A stretch of 64,000 nt of DNA from Burkholderia sp. IMCC1007 (GTDB lineage: Bacteria > Pseudomonadota > Gammaproteobacteria > Burkholderiales > Burkholderiaceae): contig NZ_JAPVQY010000001.1 in the NCBI RefSeq assembly GCF_027257875.1, forward strand, positions 186,001 to 250,000, read 5' to 3'. This document shows, one piece after another, positions 35,521 through 44,408 of the stretch. The position numbers were made by a program, and so were the translations under genes. Numbering within the stretch: the first letter of the stretch is position 1; every line of letters starts with the position of its first letter. The notes beneath the pieces were generated by a model, which saw only the letters and a list, made by a program, of their open reading frames with translations, had not been told where the DNA came from and did not search any database.

Positions 35521-36387
35521 ATGACACAGAACCACGAGGCGCCGGTCGCCGTCGTGACGGGTGCGTCGCGCGGCGCGGGCAAGGGCATCGCGCGCGCACT
35601 CGGCGCGGCCGGCATGACCGTCTATGTGACGGGCCGCTCGCAGAACGAAGGTGATGCGCCGCTGCCCGGCACGATCCACGAGACCGCGCGCGAGATCGAT
35701 GCGCTCGGCGGTCGCGGAATCGCGGTCGCGTGCGACCACGCGGACGACGCGCAGGTGCAGGCGCTGTTCGAGCGTGTCGAACGCGACAGCGGGCGGCTCG
35801 ACATCCTCGTCAACAACGCGACCTATCTGCACGATCAGCTGATCCTGCCGGGGCCGTTCTGGGAGAAGTCGCTCGACCTCGTGAACATCCTCGACGTCGG
35901 GCTGCGCTCGGCATACGTGGCGAGCTGGCATGCGGCGCCGCTGATGGCGAAGCGCCGCAGCGGGCTGATCGCGTTCACGTCGTCGTTCGGCGCGAGCTGC
36001 TACATGCACGGCGCGGCATACGGCGCGCAGAAGTCCGGCGTCGACAAGTTCGCGAAGGACATGGCGGTCGACCTGAAGCCGTACGACGTCGCCGCGGTGT
36101 CGATCTGGATGGGCCCGCTGCGCACCGAGCGCACGACGCGCGTGTGGGACGAGCATCCCGATCTGTACAAGGAATTTTCCCTGGTCGCCGAAAGCCCGGA
36201 ATTCACCGGCCGCGTGATCCACGCGATTCATGCCGATCCGCAACGCATGGCGCTGTCCGGGCACGTGCTGGTCGGCGCGGAAGCCGCGCTGCAGTACGGC
36301 ATCGCGGATCTCGACGGCAAGCGGCCGCCGTCGTATCGCGACCTGCTCGGCGGCCCCGTGCAGGCGCATCCGGCGATCGTCGCGTAA
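35521..36387 (+). CDS. Short-chain dehydrogenase/reductase (SDR) 5
   Basis: 288 aa, longer than most classical SDRs. 'VTGASRGAGKGIARAL', 'NNATYLHDQ' in place of NNAG, Ser in 'FTSSFGASC' and 'YGAQK'. The active-site order is kept. It belongs to the DHRS1-like SDR subgroup by the 'NNATY' segment and the length. It lies 51 nt after NTF2 protein B and 9 nt before the next SDR, so it is co-transcribed with both. Confidence 0.86.
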   Translation: MTQNHEAPVAVVTGASRGAGKGIARALGAAGMTVYVTGRSQNEGDAPLPGTIHETAREIDALGGRGIAVACDHADDAQVQALFERVERDSGRLDILVNNATYLHDQLILPGPFWEKSLDLVNILDVGLRSAYVASWHAAPLMAKRRSGLIAFTSSFGASCYMHGAAYGAQKSGVDKFAKDMAVDLKPYDVAAVSIWMGPLRTERTTRVWDEHPDLYKEFSLVAESPEFTGRVIHAIHADPQRMALSGHVLVGAEAALQYGIADLDGKRPPSYRDLLGGPVQAHPAIVA

Positions 36388-36396
36388 GGAGCGCGC

Positions 36397-37152
36397 ATGG
36401 GCATGCTCGAAGGCAAGGTCGCGCTCGTGACGGGCGCGGGGCAGGGTGTCGGACAAGGCGTCGCGCTGGCGCTCGCGGGCGAAGGCGCGGCGGTGGCCGT
36501 GGTCGGCCGCACGCGCGACAAGCTGGTCGCGACGTGCGACGCGATTCGCGCGCGCGGCGGTGTGGCCGAGCCGTTCGTCTGCGACGTGATGGATGCCGAA
36601 CAGATCGCGCAGTGCGTCGACGCGGTCGTCGAGCGTTTTCGCGGCGTGCAGATCCTCATCAACAACGCGCAGGTCGTGCCGCTCGGCCGCCTGCTCGACG
36701 TGAGCGACGCGGATTTTCTCGCGGGCCTCGAGTCGGGGCCGATCGCGACGCTGCGGATGATGCGCGCGTGCCATCCGCATCTGAAGGGCGACGGCGTGAT
36801 CGTCAATTTCGCGTCGTCGGCCGCGGTGCGCTGGGATGCGTCGGGTTACGGCGCGTATGCGGCGACCAAGGAAGCGATTCGCGCGCTCACGCGGGCGGCC
36901 GCCTGCGAATGGGGCGTCGACGGCATCCGCGTGAATGCGGTCGCGCCGCACGCGCTGTCGCCGGGGCTGAAGGGCTGGGTCGATGCGAACCCCGACGAAG
37001 CCGCCGCGTTCTTCCGCACGATCCCGCTCGGTCGCGTCGGCGACTGCGAGCAGGACATCGGGCGCGCGATCGTGTTTCTCGCGAGCCGCGACGCCGCGTA
37101 TCTGACGGGCGCGACGTTGCCGCTCGACGGCGGGCAGGCGTACTGGGGCTGA
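36397..37152 (+). CDS. Short-chain dehydrogenase/reductase (SDR) 6
   Basis: 251 aa. 'VTGAGQGVGQGVALAL', 'INNAQVVPLG' (Gln for the usual Gly), Ser in 'NFASSAAVRW', 'YAATK', and a closing 'LTGATLPLDGG'. The changed NNAQ may alter the cofactor pocket only slightly. Substrate unknown; the neighbours suggest a hydroxyl/keto step in the same pathway as SDR 5 and SDR 7. Confidence 0.87.
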   Translation: MGMLEGKVALVTGAGQGVGQGVALALAGEGAAVAVVGRTRDKLVATCDAIRARGGVAEPFVCDVMDAEQIAQCVDAVVERFRGVQILINNAQVVPLGRLLDVSDADFLAGLESGPIATLRMMRACHPHLKGDGVIVNFASSAAVRWDASGYGAYAATKEAIRALTRAAACEWGVDGIRVNAVAPHALSPGLKGWVDANPDEAAAFFRTIPLGRVGDCEQDIGRAIVFLASRDAAYLTGATLPLDGGQAYWG

Positions 37153-37266
37153 CGGCGAGCGCGGCGTGGCCGCCTCGCGTCGCATGGGGCCGCCTGCGTG
37201 CGCATGGGAGCGCGCCGCAGCCGGCAAACGGTAATCGGGAATCGGAAGAATCAGGCAGAGGACGAC

Positions 37267-38043
37267 ATGGGTCGACTGGAAGGGAAGGTAGCGATCGTCA
37301 CGGGCGGCGCACGCGGCATGGGTGCGGCGACGTGCCGGCTGTTCGTCGAAGAAGGCGCACGCGTCGTGATCGGCGACGTGCTCGATGCGGAAGGCGAAGC
37401 GCTCGCGCGCGAACTCGGCGATGCCGCGCGCTTCATGCGGCTCGACGTGGCCGACGAAGCGAGCTGGCAACGCGTGGCCGATGCGACCGTCGAGCAGTTC
37501 GGCCGCATCGACGTGCTCGTCAACAACGCGGCGGTGCTGATGTTCGGCGCGATCACCGAATTGTCGAAACGCGATTTCGAGCGCGCGGTGTCGATCAATC
37601 TCGTCGGCACGTTCGTCGGCATCCACACGGTCGCACCGCGGATGATCGCGCAGAAGAGCGGGTCGATCGTCAACATCTCGTCGGTGGACGGGCTGCGCGG
37701 CGTGAACGCGCTCGCCGCGTACGTGTCGAGCAAGTGGGGCGTGCGCGGGTTGACGAAGGTCGCGGCGCTCGAACTGGGGCATCAGGGCGTGCGCGTGAAT
37801 TCGATTCATCCGGGCGGCGTGAACACCGCGATGTCGAATCCGACCGGCGCGCCGCTCGACGAGGTCAACAAGCATTACGCGCACGTGCCGCTGCAGCGCG
37901 TCGGCCTGCCCGGCGAAATCGCGCGCGCGACGCTGTTTCTCGCGAGCGACGAAGCGTCTTACTGCAACGGCGCCGAACTGTCCGTCGACGGCGGGATGGC
38001 CGCCGGCGCGTATTACCCCGGATTGCCGGGCGCGCCGTTTTGA
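37267..38043 (+). CDS. Short-chain dehydrogenase/reductase (SDR) 7, hydroxysteroid-dehydrogenase-like
   Basis: 258 aa. 'VTGGARGMGAATCRLF', 'NNAAVLMFG', Ser in 'NISSVDGLRG', 'YVSSK', and 'RVNSIHPGGVNTAM'. The GGARGMG motif with NNAAVL and IHPGGV is the pattern of 3-alpha/20-beta-hydroxysteroid dehydrogenases (FabG3-like), so a sterol-like alcohol is a fair guess, not proof. The last gene of the NTF2-SDR-SDR-SDR set; a 114-nt gap separates it from SDR 6. A terminator follows at 38129-38179. Confidence 0.86.
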   Translation: MGRLEGKVAIVTGGARGMGAATCRLFVEEGARVVIGDVLDAEGEALARELGDAARFMRLDVADEASWQRVADATVEQFGRIDVLVNNAAVLMFGAITELSKRDFERAVSINLVGTFVGIHTVAPRMIAQKSGSIVNISSVDGLRGVNALAAYVSSKWGVRGLTKVAALELGHQGVRVNSIHPGGVNTAMSNPTGAPLDEVNKHYAHVPLQRVGLPGEIARATLFLASDEASYCNGAELSVDGGMAAGAYYPGLPGAPF

Positions 38044-38128
38044 GCGGTAGCGCACACAACGCGTTCGCGACGGATGTTTGTGTACGCAACCTAATTCAGG
38101 GTTTGCCTGAGTAGCGAAAACGCGAATT

Positions 38129-38179
38129 CGGGCCAAACGGGTTCGCGTGCGTGCGCGCGAATGCGTCGGCCCGTTTTTT
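38129..38179 (+). terminator. Branched intrinsic terminator after the SDR set
   Basis: CGGGCC (38129-38134) pairs with GGCCCG (38168-38173), followed at once by TTTTTT (38174-38179). Inside the loop a second stem pairs TTCGCG with CGCGAA. It lies 86 nt after the SDR 7 stop. Confidence 0.6.
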
Positions 38180-38567
38180 CCGTCGTCGCGAAACCCTTGC
38201 CGGACGGACGTTCCAGCGGTTTCGTCCCCAAATCGACCGCGTACACGCGGTAAAAAGAAGCTGCCGGCAAGCGCCATGCCGGCACGCCGTCACAGTTGTT
38301 TCTTGTTGCAACGCAACGCCCGCCCAATAACGGCGATGGTATGCTGGCCGGCATGGAGTTGTACGGCAGGTTGCTTGTATGGCGAAACTCGTGTTCGCAT
38401 TCTCACAAGAGACACCACATTCTCTCGCCCGCATCGCGGCATCGATACGCGCTCCGCTCGCGTGTTCCGCCTTGCGCGTCGCCGCACGCTGCGCTCCGAT
38501 CGCATTTCTCATCTCGCGGGCACGTCCCGCATCCCCCATCCCCGCCCAATAATCTGGAGACATCCCC
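38180..38567 (+). promoter_or_regulatory. pckG upstream region with TTGC/GCAA palindrome
   Basis: No convincing gene. GTTGC-AAC-GCAAC at 38305-38317 is a perfect palindrome with a 3-nt centre, and its core TTGCAACGCAA differs at one base from TTGCATCGCAA upstream of aceA. The leader of pckG is thus about 250 nt from this site, leaving room for a promoter in between; a TCTGGAG-like site precedes the ATG. Confidence 0.5.
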
Positions 38568-40433
38568 ATGTCGCAAAACACCATGGCCGAAGCAACACAC
38601 GGCCCGCTGATCGCTCCCCCGGCATTCGTCAAACACCGCAAGCTGATCGACTGGGTGTCGCGCATCGCGGCGCTCACCGAACCCGACCGCGTCGTGTGGT
38701 GTGACGGCTCGCAGGAAGAAAACGACGCGCTCTGCCAGGCGATGGTCGACCAGGGCACGCTGACCCGGCTGAACCCGGCGAAGCGCCCGAACTCGTATCT
38801 CGCGCAATCCGATCCGTCGGACGTCGCGCGCGTCGAGGATCGCACCTTCATCTGCACGGAGTCGCCCGACGACGTCGGTCCGACCAACAACTGGATCGCG
38901 CCGGAAGAAATGCGCGAGACGCTGAACGGGCTGTTCCGCGGCTCGATGCGCGGCCGCACGCTGTACGTCGTGCCGTTCTCGATGGGCCCGCTCGGCTCGC
39001 CGATCGCACACGTCGGCGTCGAGCTGTCCGACAGCCCGTACGTGGCCGTCAACATGCGGATCATGACGCGCATGGGCCGCGACGTGTACGACGTGCTCGG
39101 CGACGACGGCGATTTCGTGCCGTGCGTGCACAGCGTCGGCCATCCGCTCGAAGCGGGGCAGAAGGACGTGCCGTGGCCGTGCAATCCGGTGAAGTACATC
39201 GTGCACTTCCCCGATACGCGCGAGATCTGGAGCTTCGGCTCGGGCTACGGCGGCAACGCGCTGCTCGGCAAGAAGTGCTTCGCGCTGCGCATCGCGTCGA
39301 CGATGGGCCGCGACCAGGGCTGGCTCGCCGAACACATGCTGATCCTCGGCGTGACGTCGCCGGCCGGCAAGAAGTATCACGTCGCGGCGGCGTTCCCGTC
39401 CGCGTGCGGCAAGACCAACTTCGCGATGCTGATTCCGCCGCAGGGCTTCGACGGCTGGAAGGTCACGACGATCGGCGACGACATCGCGTGGCTGAAGCCG
39501 GGCCGCGACGGCCGCCTGTACGCGATCAACCCGGAAGCCGGCTTCTTCGGCGTCGCGCCGGGCACCGGCGTGAAGACCAACCCGAACGCGATCTCGACGC
39601 TGAAGGAAAACGTGATCTTCACGAACGTCGCGCTGACGGAAGACGGCGACGTGTGGTGGGAAGGGCTGACCGACACGCCGCCCGCGAAGCTGACCGACTG
39701 GCAGGGCAACCCGTGGACGCCTGAAATCGGCAAGGAAACCGGCCGCAAGGCCGCGCATCCGAACTCGCGCTTCACCGCGCCGGCGTCGCAATGCCCGTCG
39801 ATCGACGACGACTGGGAAAACCCGGCCGGCGTGCCGATCGACGCGTTCATCTTCGGCGGCCGCCGCTCGACGACCGTGCCGCTCGTGACCGAAGCGCGCG
39901 ACTGGGTCGAAGGCGTGTACATGGCCGCGACGATGGGCTCGGAGACGACCGCCGCGGCCGTCGGCCAGCAAGGCGTCGTGCGCCGCGACCCGTTCGCGAT
40001 GCTGCCGTTCTGCGGCTACAACGTCAGCGACTATTTCGCGCACTGGCTGAAGCTCGGCAAGCAGCTCGAAGCCGCGGGCGCGACGCTGCCGAAGATCTAC
40101 TGCGTGAACTGGTTCCGCAAGGATGCGGACGGCAAGTTCGTGTGGCCGGGTTTCGGCGAGAACATGCGCGTGCTGAAGTGGATGCTCGATCGTCTCGAAG
40201 GCAACGGCGGCGGCGGCGAGCACGCGTTCGGCGTGTCGCCGGCCTATGACGACCTGCATTGGGACGGGCTCGACTTCACGCGCGAGCAGTTCGATTCGGT
40301 GACGTCGATGAACGCGGACGAATGGCGCGACGAGCTGAAGCTGCACGCGGAACTGTTCGACACGCTGAAGCTGCGGCTGCCCGCCGAGCTGACCGACACG
40401 ATGCACAAGATCGAACAGCGCATCGGCGGTTGA
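38568..40433 (+). CDS. pckG: Phosphoenolpyruvate carboxykinase (GTP)
   Basis: 621-aa GTP-dependent PEPCK. The hyper-reactive Cys280 and P-loop Lys282 are in '[13 protein letters not shown]'; substrate segments '[20 protein letters not shown]' and '[13 protein letters not shown]' and the '[19 protein letters not shown]' guanine-site region are intact. It converts oxaloacetate to phosphoenolpyruvate, the entry to gluconeogenesis from TCA intermediates. Its setting between two SDR/NTF2 sets and near aceA suggests it is used when cells live on the compounds these sets degrade, but it is also the general gluconeogenic enzyme. Confidence 0.97.
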   Translation: MSQNTMAEATHGPLIAPPAFVKHRKLIDWVSRIAALTEPDRVVWCDGSQEENDALCQAMVDQGTLTRLNPAKRPNSYLAQSDPSDVARVEDRTFICTESPDDVGPTNNWIAPEEMRETLNGLFRGSMRGRTLYVVPFSMGPLGSPIAHVGVELSDSPYVAVNMRIMTRMGRDVYDVLGDDGDFVPCVHSVGHPLEAGQKDVPWPCNPVKYIVHFPDTREIWSFGSGYGGNALLGKKCFALRIASTMGRDQGWLAEHMLILGVTSPAGKKYHVAAAFPSACGKTNFAMLIPPQGFDGWKVTTIGDDIAWLKPGRDGRLYAINPEAGFFGVAPGTGVKTNPNAISTLKENVIFTNVALTEDGDVWWEGLTDTPPAKLTDWQGNPWTPEIGKETGRKAAHPNSRFTAPASQCPSIDDDWENPAGVPIDAFIFGGRRSTTVPLVTEARDWVEGVYMAATMGSETTAAAVGQQGVVRRDPFAMLPFCGYNVSDYFAHWLKLGKQLEAAGATLPKIYCVNWFRKDADGKFVWPGFGENMRVLKWMLDRLEGNGGGGEHAFGVSPAYDDLHWDGLDFTREQFDSVTSMNADEWRDELKLHAELFDTLKLRLPAELTDTMHKIEQRIGG

Positions 40434-40468
40434 CGATCCGCCGCGACGCAGCGGAGTAATGGATCGAA

Positions 40469-40505
40469 CGTCCCGCCGCCGGCAGGCATTGCCGGCGGCG
40501 GGACG
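40469..40505. terminator. Hairpin terminator after pckG
   Basis: Perfect 15-bp arms (40469-40483 and 40491-40505, CGTCCCGCCGCCGGC and inverse) with a 7-nt loop, 35 nt after the pckG stop and before the converging epimerase-like gene. The T run is weak. Confidence 0.65.
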
Positions 40506-40552
40506 TCGCCGTTTACGCGGCGCTTTCGTGGCGGATGCGTTGCGTTGGACGC

Positions 40553-41458
40553 TTACGCGCCGTAATGCGCGACGACTTCGTTCACCGCGCGCTGCACGTC
40601 GCCGCGCCGGTAGCGCAGCAGCGCGCTATCGGCCGGATCGGGCTCGTACGACACGACGTTGCCGCGCCCCGTATAGATCGCGAGATCCGGCAGCAGCGGA
40701 TGTTCCTGGTCGAGCGACGGTATCGTCTGCGGATTGCCGGCCGCGCGGAAGAACGCCGCGAAGTAATCGGCGAAGCTCAGGTTCTCGTCGCCGACGAGAT
40801 AGGCCTTGCCGGCTTCGCCGCGCTGCAGCGCGCCCCAGATCGCTTCCGACAGCGATTGCGTCGAGATGAAGTTGCTGCCGCCGGCCGGCCCGTATACCGG
40901 CAACCCGGCGAGCTTGCCCTGCGCATAGCCCGTGTACGCGGCGAACATCTCGTTGCGCAGCCCGGGCACCGACCCGACCACGAACGGCGCATTGACGCTG
41001 CACACCGCGAACGATGGCGTTGCGAGCGCGCGCACGCGTTCGTCGGCGAGATGGCGCGAGCGCACGTACGGCACGCTGTCGACCAGCGCCGGTGCGACCT
41101 GCGGATAGAAGCTGCCGACCAGCACCGCGCGCTTCACGCCGGCCTCGCGCGCCAGCGCGAAGAAGCGCGGCACTGCCTCGACGTTCGCGCGCTCCCAGTG
41201 CGCGGCTTCGTCGGTGCCCGGCGGCAGGTGACGAATGTCGTTGCCGGCCGCGAACACGATCGCGTCGAACGGCGCGAGATCGTCGCGCGTGAAGTTGCCG
41301 GCCACGTAGTCGCGCAGCAGCACGTCGAATGGCGCGAGCGCGCTGCCCGGCGCGGGCGGTTTGCGCGCGGCGAGCGTCACGTGGTTGCCCTGCGCGTGCA
41401 GGTGCAGCGCGGCGTGGCCGCCGATGAGGCCGGTGCCGCCGATGATCAGGATTTTCAT
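40553..41458 (-). CDS. NAD(P)-dependent epimerase/dehydratase-like (extended/atypical SDR) protein
   Basis: 301 aa. N-terminal 'ILIIGGTGLIGGHAALHLHA' (G-x-x-G-x-x-G Rossmann motif), then 'DAIVFAAGNDIRHLP' and 'VGSFYPQVAP'. The Y-x-x-x-K of true epimerases is not evident ('VPYVRSRHLADERV' is near the place), so catalysis may differ; it resembles NAD-binding reductase-like relatives. It is the last gene of a minus-strand run of four SDR-type genes behind NTF2 protein C. The start at 41458 has the Rossmann strand directly after the Met and GGAGACACC upstream. Confidence 0.8.
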   Translation of the reverse strand: MKILIIGGTGLIGGHAALHLHAQGNHVTLAARKPPAPGSALAPFDVLLRDYVAGNFTRDDLAPFDAIVFAAGNDIRHLPPGTDEAAHWERANVEAVPRFFALAREAGVKRAVLVGSFYPQVAPALVDSVPYVRSRHLADERVRALATPSFAVCSVNAPFVVGSVPGLRNEMFAAYTGYAQGKLAGLPVYGPAGGSNFISTQSLSEAIWGALQRGEAGKAYLVGDENLSFADYFAAFFRAAGNPQTIPSLDQEHPLLPDLAIYTGRGNVVSYEPDPADSALLRYRRGDVQRAVNEVVAHYGA

Positions 41459-41509
41459 GGTGTCTCCGGTGACGGCGCAGGTGCGCCGTATCAAATGAAC
41501 GGATGCCGC

Positions 41510-41848
41510 TCAGAAATTGAAGCCGTTGCCGGTGACGACCGGCATGTTGGTCCAGAAGCCGTTCGGGTCGCGATACCAGCCGGCCGCGGCGAGGGCGCCG
41601 CCGTCCACGTGCAGCGTCGTGCCGGTGACCCACGCGTCGACCTCGTCGCGACGCGTCACGTCGACGGTGCCGACCAGCGCATCGACGCCCGCGGCTTCGA
41701 GCGCGTGGCGCACGTCCTGCGCGCGGGCCGGATCGATCTCGGCGACCGCGACGCGCGCGCCCGCCGCGCCGAAGGCCTCCGCACATGCGCGGCCGATGCC
41801 TGCGCCGCCGCCGGTGACCAGCACGGCCTTGCCGGTGAATGAAATCAT
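41510..41848 (-). pseudogene. Internally deleted short-chain dehydrogenase (112 aa)
   Basis: The frame encodes a normal SDR start ('VLVTGGGAGIGRACAEAF', cofactor motif) up to 'VTRRDEVDAW' at residue 73 and then jumps directly to an SDR end ('VTGTTLHVDGG'). The usual 150 or so residues between, with NNAG, Ser, Tyr and Lys, are missing, with no frameshift. The join is near 41627-41632. It cannot be an active classical SDR. An in-frame deletion in an ancestor or in this strain is the simplest reading; an assembly error is the alternative. Neighbours on both sides are intact and spaced normally (37-51 nt). Confidence 0.75.
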
Positions 41849-41885
41849 CGGAACCCTCCGGGAATCGGAAAAGCGGCGCGCCGCG

Positions 41886-42644
41886 TCACAGCGACGACAC
41901 GAGTTGCGCGTTGTCGATCCGCAGCTCCGCGCCGTTCACGAAACGCGATTCGTCGGACGCGAGGAACAGCACGAGATTCGCGACGTCCTGCGGATCGCAC
42001 ATGCGCGCCATCGGATCGTGGCCGATGCCGAGCTCGGCCGGGTCGAGGCCGGGCATCAGCGCCTGCGTCATCGGCGTCCAGATCCCGTCCGGATGAATCG
42101 AGTTGCAGCGGATCCGGTAGCCGCTGCGCTTGCAGTGCACGGCCACGCTGCGCGCGAGCGCCGTCACCGCGCCTTTCGAGCCGGTGTACGCGCACATCAT
42201 CGGCAGCCCGCCGAGCGCGGCGACCGACGACATCATCACGATCGAGCCCGGCGTGTCGTTGCCTTTCATCGCGCCGATCGCGTACTGGCAGCCGAGGAAA
42301 TAGCCGTCCGCGTTGGTGCGCATCACGCGGCGCCACGTGTCGAGGCTCGTATCCTCGATCGAGCCGACCGGGCAGATCGCCGCGTTGTTGACGAGCACGT
42401 CGAGGCGGCCGAAACGTTCGAGCGTCGCCGCGATCGCGTGCCGCCAGCCGTCTTCGTCGGCGATGTCGTGGCGCACGAACAGCGCCGCGTCGCCGATTTC
42501 GCGCGCGAGTGCGAGGCCCGCGTCCTCGTCGATGTCGGTGAGCACCACGCGCGCGCCTTCGGCGGCGAGCAGCAGCGCATCCGCGCGGCCGACGCCGCTT
42601 GCCGCGCCGGTGATCAGCGCGACCTTGTTTGCGACTCGATTCAT
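41886..42644 (-). CDS. Short-chain dehydrogenase/reductase (SDR) 8
   Basis: 252 aa. 'ITGAASGVGRADALLL', 'NNAAICPVG', Ser in 'MMSSVAALGG', 'YTGSK', and 'RCNSIHPDGIWTPM'. The 'IHPDGIWTPM' and NNAAI features resemble the hydroxysteroid/cyclohexanol-type dehydrogenases. The start at 42644 is chosen because the longer frame (to 42860) adds 72 residues that are antisense of the preceding gene. Between the deleted SDR and SDR 9 in the same minus-strand run. Confidence 0.87.
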   Translation of the reverse strand: MNRVANKVALITGAASGVGRADALLLAAEGARVVLTDIDEDAGLALAREIGDAALFVRHDIADEDGWRHAIAATLERFGRLDVLVNNAAICPVGSIEDTSLDTWRRVMRTNADGYFLGCQYAIGAMKGNDTPGSIVMMSSVAALGGLPMMCAYTGSKGAVTALARSVAVHCKRSGYRIRCNSIHPDGIWTPMTQALMPGLDPAELGIGHDPMARMCDPQDVANLVLFLASDESRFVNGAELRIDNAQLVSSL

Positions 42645-42684
42645 GTCCTGTCGAATTCCCGTGACGTTGAAGGAAGGCGGCCGC

Positions 42685-43542
42685 TCATGCGACGCCCGGT
42701 GCGCGACCGGCCTTGACCGCGTCGAGTGCGGCCGCGCCGTAGAGCTGCGCGATCGTGTCGTCGACGCGCGGGTTGGTGCGCAGTTCATGGCCGCCATCGA
42801 CCGCGAAGCTCTGTCCCGTGACCCAGCCCGATTCGGGGCCCGCGAGATAACGCACCGCATGCGCGATCGCTTCGGGTTCGCCGAGCGTGCCGAGCGGAAT
42901 CTGTTCGAGGAAGCTGTCGACGAGCGGCTGGTTGTCGAACATCGGCGCGGTCGCTTCCGAGCGCGTGAGGCCCGGGCGGACGGCGTTCACGCGGATCCTC
43001 GCGCCGGCCAGTTCCTCGGCCGCGCCGCGCACCAGCGCTTCGAGGGCGGCCTTCGCGGTGCAGTACGCGGACAGCCAGCGGAAATTGATGTGCGCGGCGG
43101 TCGACGAGATGCAGACGATCGCGCCGCCGCCGCTGTCGGCGAGCCGCGGCGCGGCATGCCGGATCGCGACGAATGCGCTCTGCAGGTTGAGGTCGATTTC
43201 CGCGCCAAAGCTCGCGGCGTCGTGCATCAGCAGCGGCCGGAAACCGGCACCGCCGACCGTCGGCACGACGATGTCGAGACGGCCGTCGAGCGCCCACGCG
43301 ACGTCGAGCGCTGTCTGCAGATCGGCTTCGTCGCACGCGTCGCCCGCATGGATCGCGACGCGGCTGCCGGGCACCGCATCGGTCAGTTGCCGCTGCGCGC
43401 GTTCGAGCGCGTCGCGGCGGCGGCCCATCAATACGACGGCTGCGCCGTCGGCGACGAGCGCGTGCGCGCAGGCCGCGCCGATGCCGCCCGCGCCGCCCGT
43501 GACGAGCGCGGTGCGGCCGGTGAGGGAGAGTGATGCGCGCAT
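42685..43542 (-). CDS. Short-chain dehydrogenase/reductase (SDR) 9
   Basis: 285 aa. 'VTGGAGGIGAACAHAL', 'VVPTVGGAGF' in place of NNAG, Ser in 'CISSTAAHIN', 'YCTAK', 'RVNAVRPGLTRSE' and a closing 'VTGQSFAVDGG' followed by a 30-residue tail. The NNAG segment is replaced, so stabilisation of the central helix differs from classical SDRs. It begins 3 nt after the stop of NTF2 protein C, so the two are coupled. Confidence 0.85.
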   Translation of the reverse strand: MRASLSLTGRTALVTGGAGGIGAACAHALVADGAAVVLMGRRRDALERAQRQLTDAVPGSRVAIHAGDACDEADLQTALDVAWALDGRLDIVVPTVGGAGFRPLLMHDAASFGAEIDLNLQSAFVAIRHAAPRLADSGGGAIVCISSTAAHINFRWLSAYCTAKAALEALVRGAAEELAGARIRVNAVRPGLTRSEATAPMFDNQPLVDSFLEQIPLGTLGEPEAIAHAVRYLAGPESGWVTGQSFAVDGGHELRTNPRVDDTIAQLYGAAALDAVKAGRAPGVA

Positions 43543-43545
43543 CGT

Positions 43546-43962
43546 TCAGCCCTCCAGCGGCAGGTCTTGCGACCAGTCGACGTGCAGCGTGCGCGCGGCG
43601 AAACGCCACGCCGCGCCGTCGAACACGCAGCGGTCGCGATAGCGGAGCCCCCAGTCAAGCTTGCGCTTCACGCCGTCGCGCACGTAGACGTGGCATGCGA
43701 CGCCGTACGTCTCGACGTCGGCCTCGCCGCCGTCGAGCGTGACGAGCTGGTTGTGCACGTGATGCTGGGTCGCGTCGTAGCGCTCGATTACGCGCATGCC
43801 GGCGACGATCGCGTCGCGGTCGTCGAAGCGGAAACCGGGGCCGTCGAGCTGCGCGTCGGCGGTGAAGAGCGCGGCGAGGCGCGGCCAGTCGCGCCGGTCG
43901 ACGGCTTGCGCGTAACGGCACGCGAGTTCGTACAGCGCGTGGCGGGGATTCGAATCGGTCAT
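43546..43962 (-). CDS. NTF2-fold (SnoaL-like) protein C
   Basis: 138 aa. 'YELACRYAQAVDRRDWPRLA', 'FTADAQLDGPGF', 'HHVHNQLVTLDGG' and 'AWRFAARTLHVDW' make the SnoaL_4 pattern. It is the third protein of this fold in 10 kb and again leads a run of SDRs, mirroring protein B on the other side of pckG. The start at 43962 has GGGAGT upstream; the longer frame adds 79 residues without fold signals. Confidence 0.83.
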   Translation of the reverse strand: MTDSNPRHALYELACRYAQAVDRRDWPRLAALFTADAQLDGPGFRFDDRDAIVAGMRVIERYDATQHHVHNQLVTLDGGEADVETYGVACHVYVRDGVKRKLDWGLRYRDRCVFDGAAWRFAARTLHVDWSQDLPLEG

Positions 43963-44408
43963 GCGGTACTCCCGTGGATGAACGGAAAGCGTCGGCCACG
44001 CCGCGCATGCGGACGCGGCGGCATTGCGACGTCGATGCGCAGGTTCGCATCGGACCGGTCGATCCTCATCATCCATACGGAGCAGGGTGCGGGTCGGGGA
44101 AAACACCGGGAGCGACGACCGTGCATCGTCCGATGGTGCGATGCAGTGCGCGTGATTCGACATTCGTCGGAGGACGAGGGCGCTGCTCCGGCAAGGCACT
44201 CGCCGATATTTCTTTCCCTTCGTCTCGGCGCGCTACCACGCGCGATGTTGCGATGCGGAAGCGTGTCGGGTGCGTGCCTCGCGTTTGCCCCTAGTCGAAA
44301 TGGACGATGGCCGTCGGCGCGGCGCTGGCTACCGTGCAGTCATCCGGTGCTGTTGCCACCGAGCCGGATTCGAACCGCGGGAGCGGTCAACGGAAGGAGA
44401 CGACGATC
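43963..44408. other. Gene-free divergent region
   Basis: 446 bp between the minus-strand NTF2-SDR run and the small exported protein gene. No coding sequence stands out. It should hold the promoters of both units. The only symmetry noticed is a GCATCG/CGATGC inverted pair near 44121-44142. Confidence 0.5.

Noticed and set aside
34708-38277. Minus-strand open frame of 1189 codons
   Set aside because: It is the mirror of the NTF2 B-SDR 5-SDR 6-SDR 7 genes, is Arg/His/Val-rich without domain motifs, and arises from third-position GC bias.
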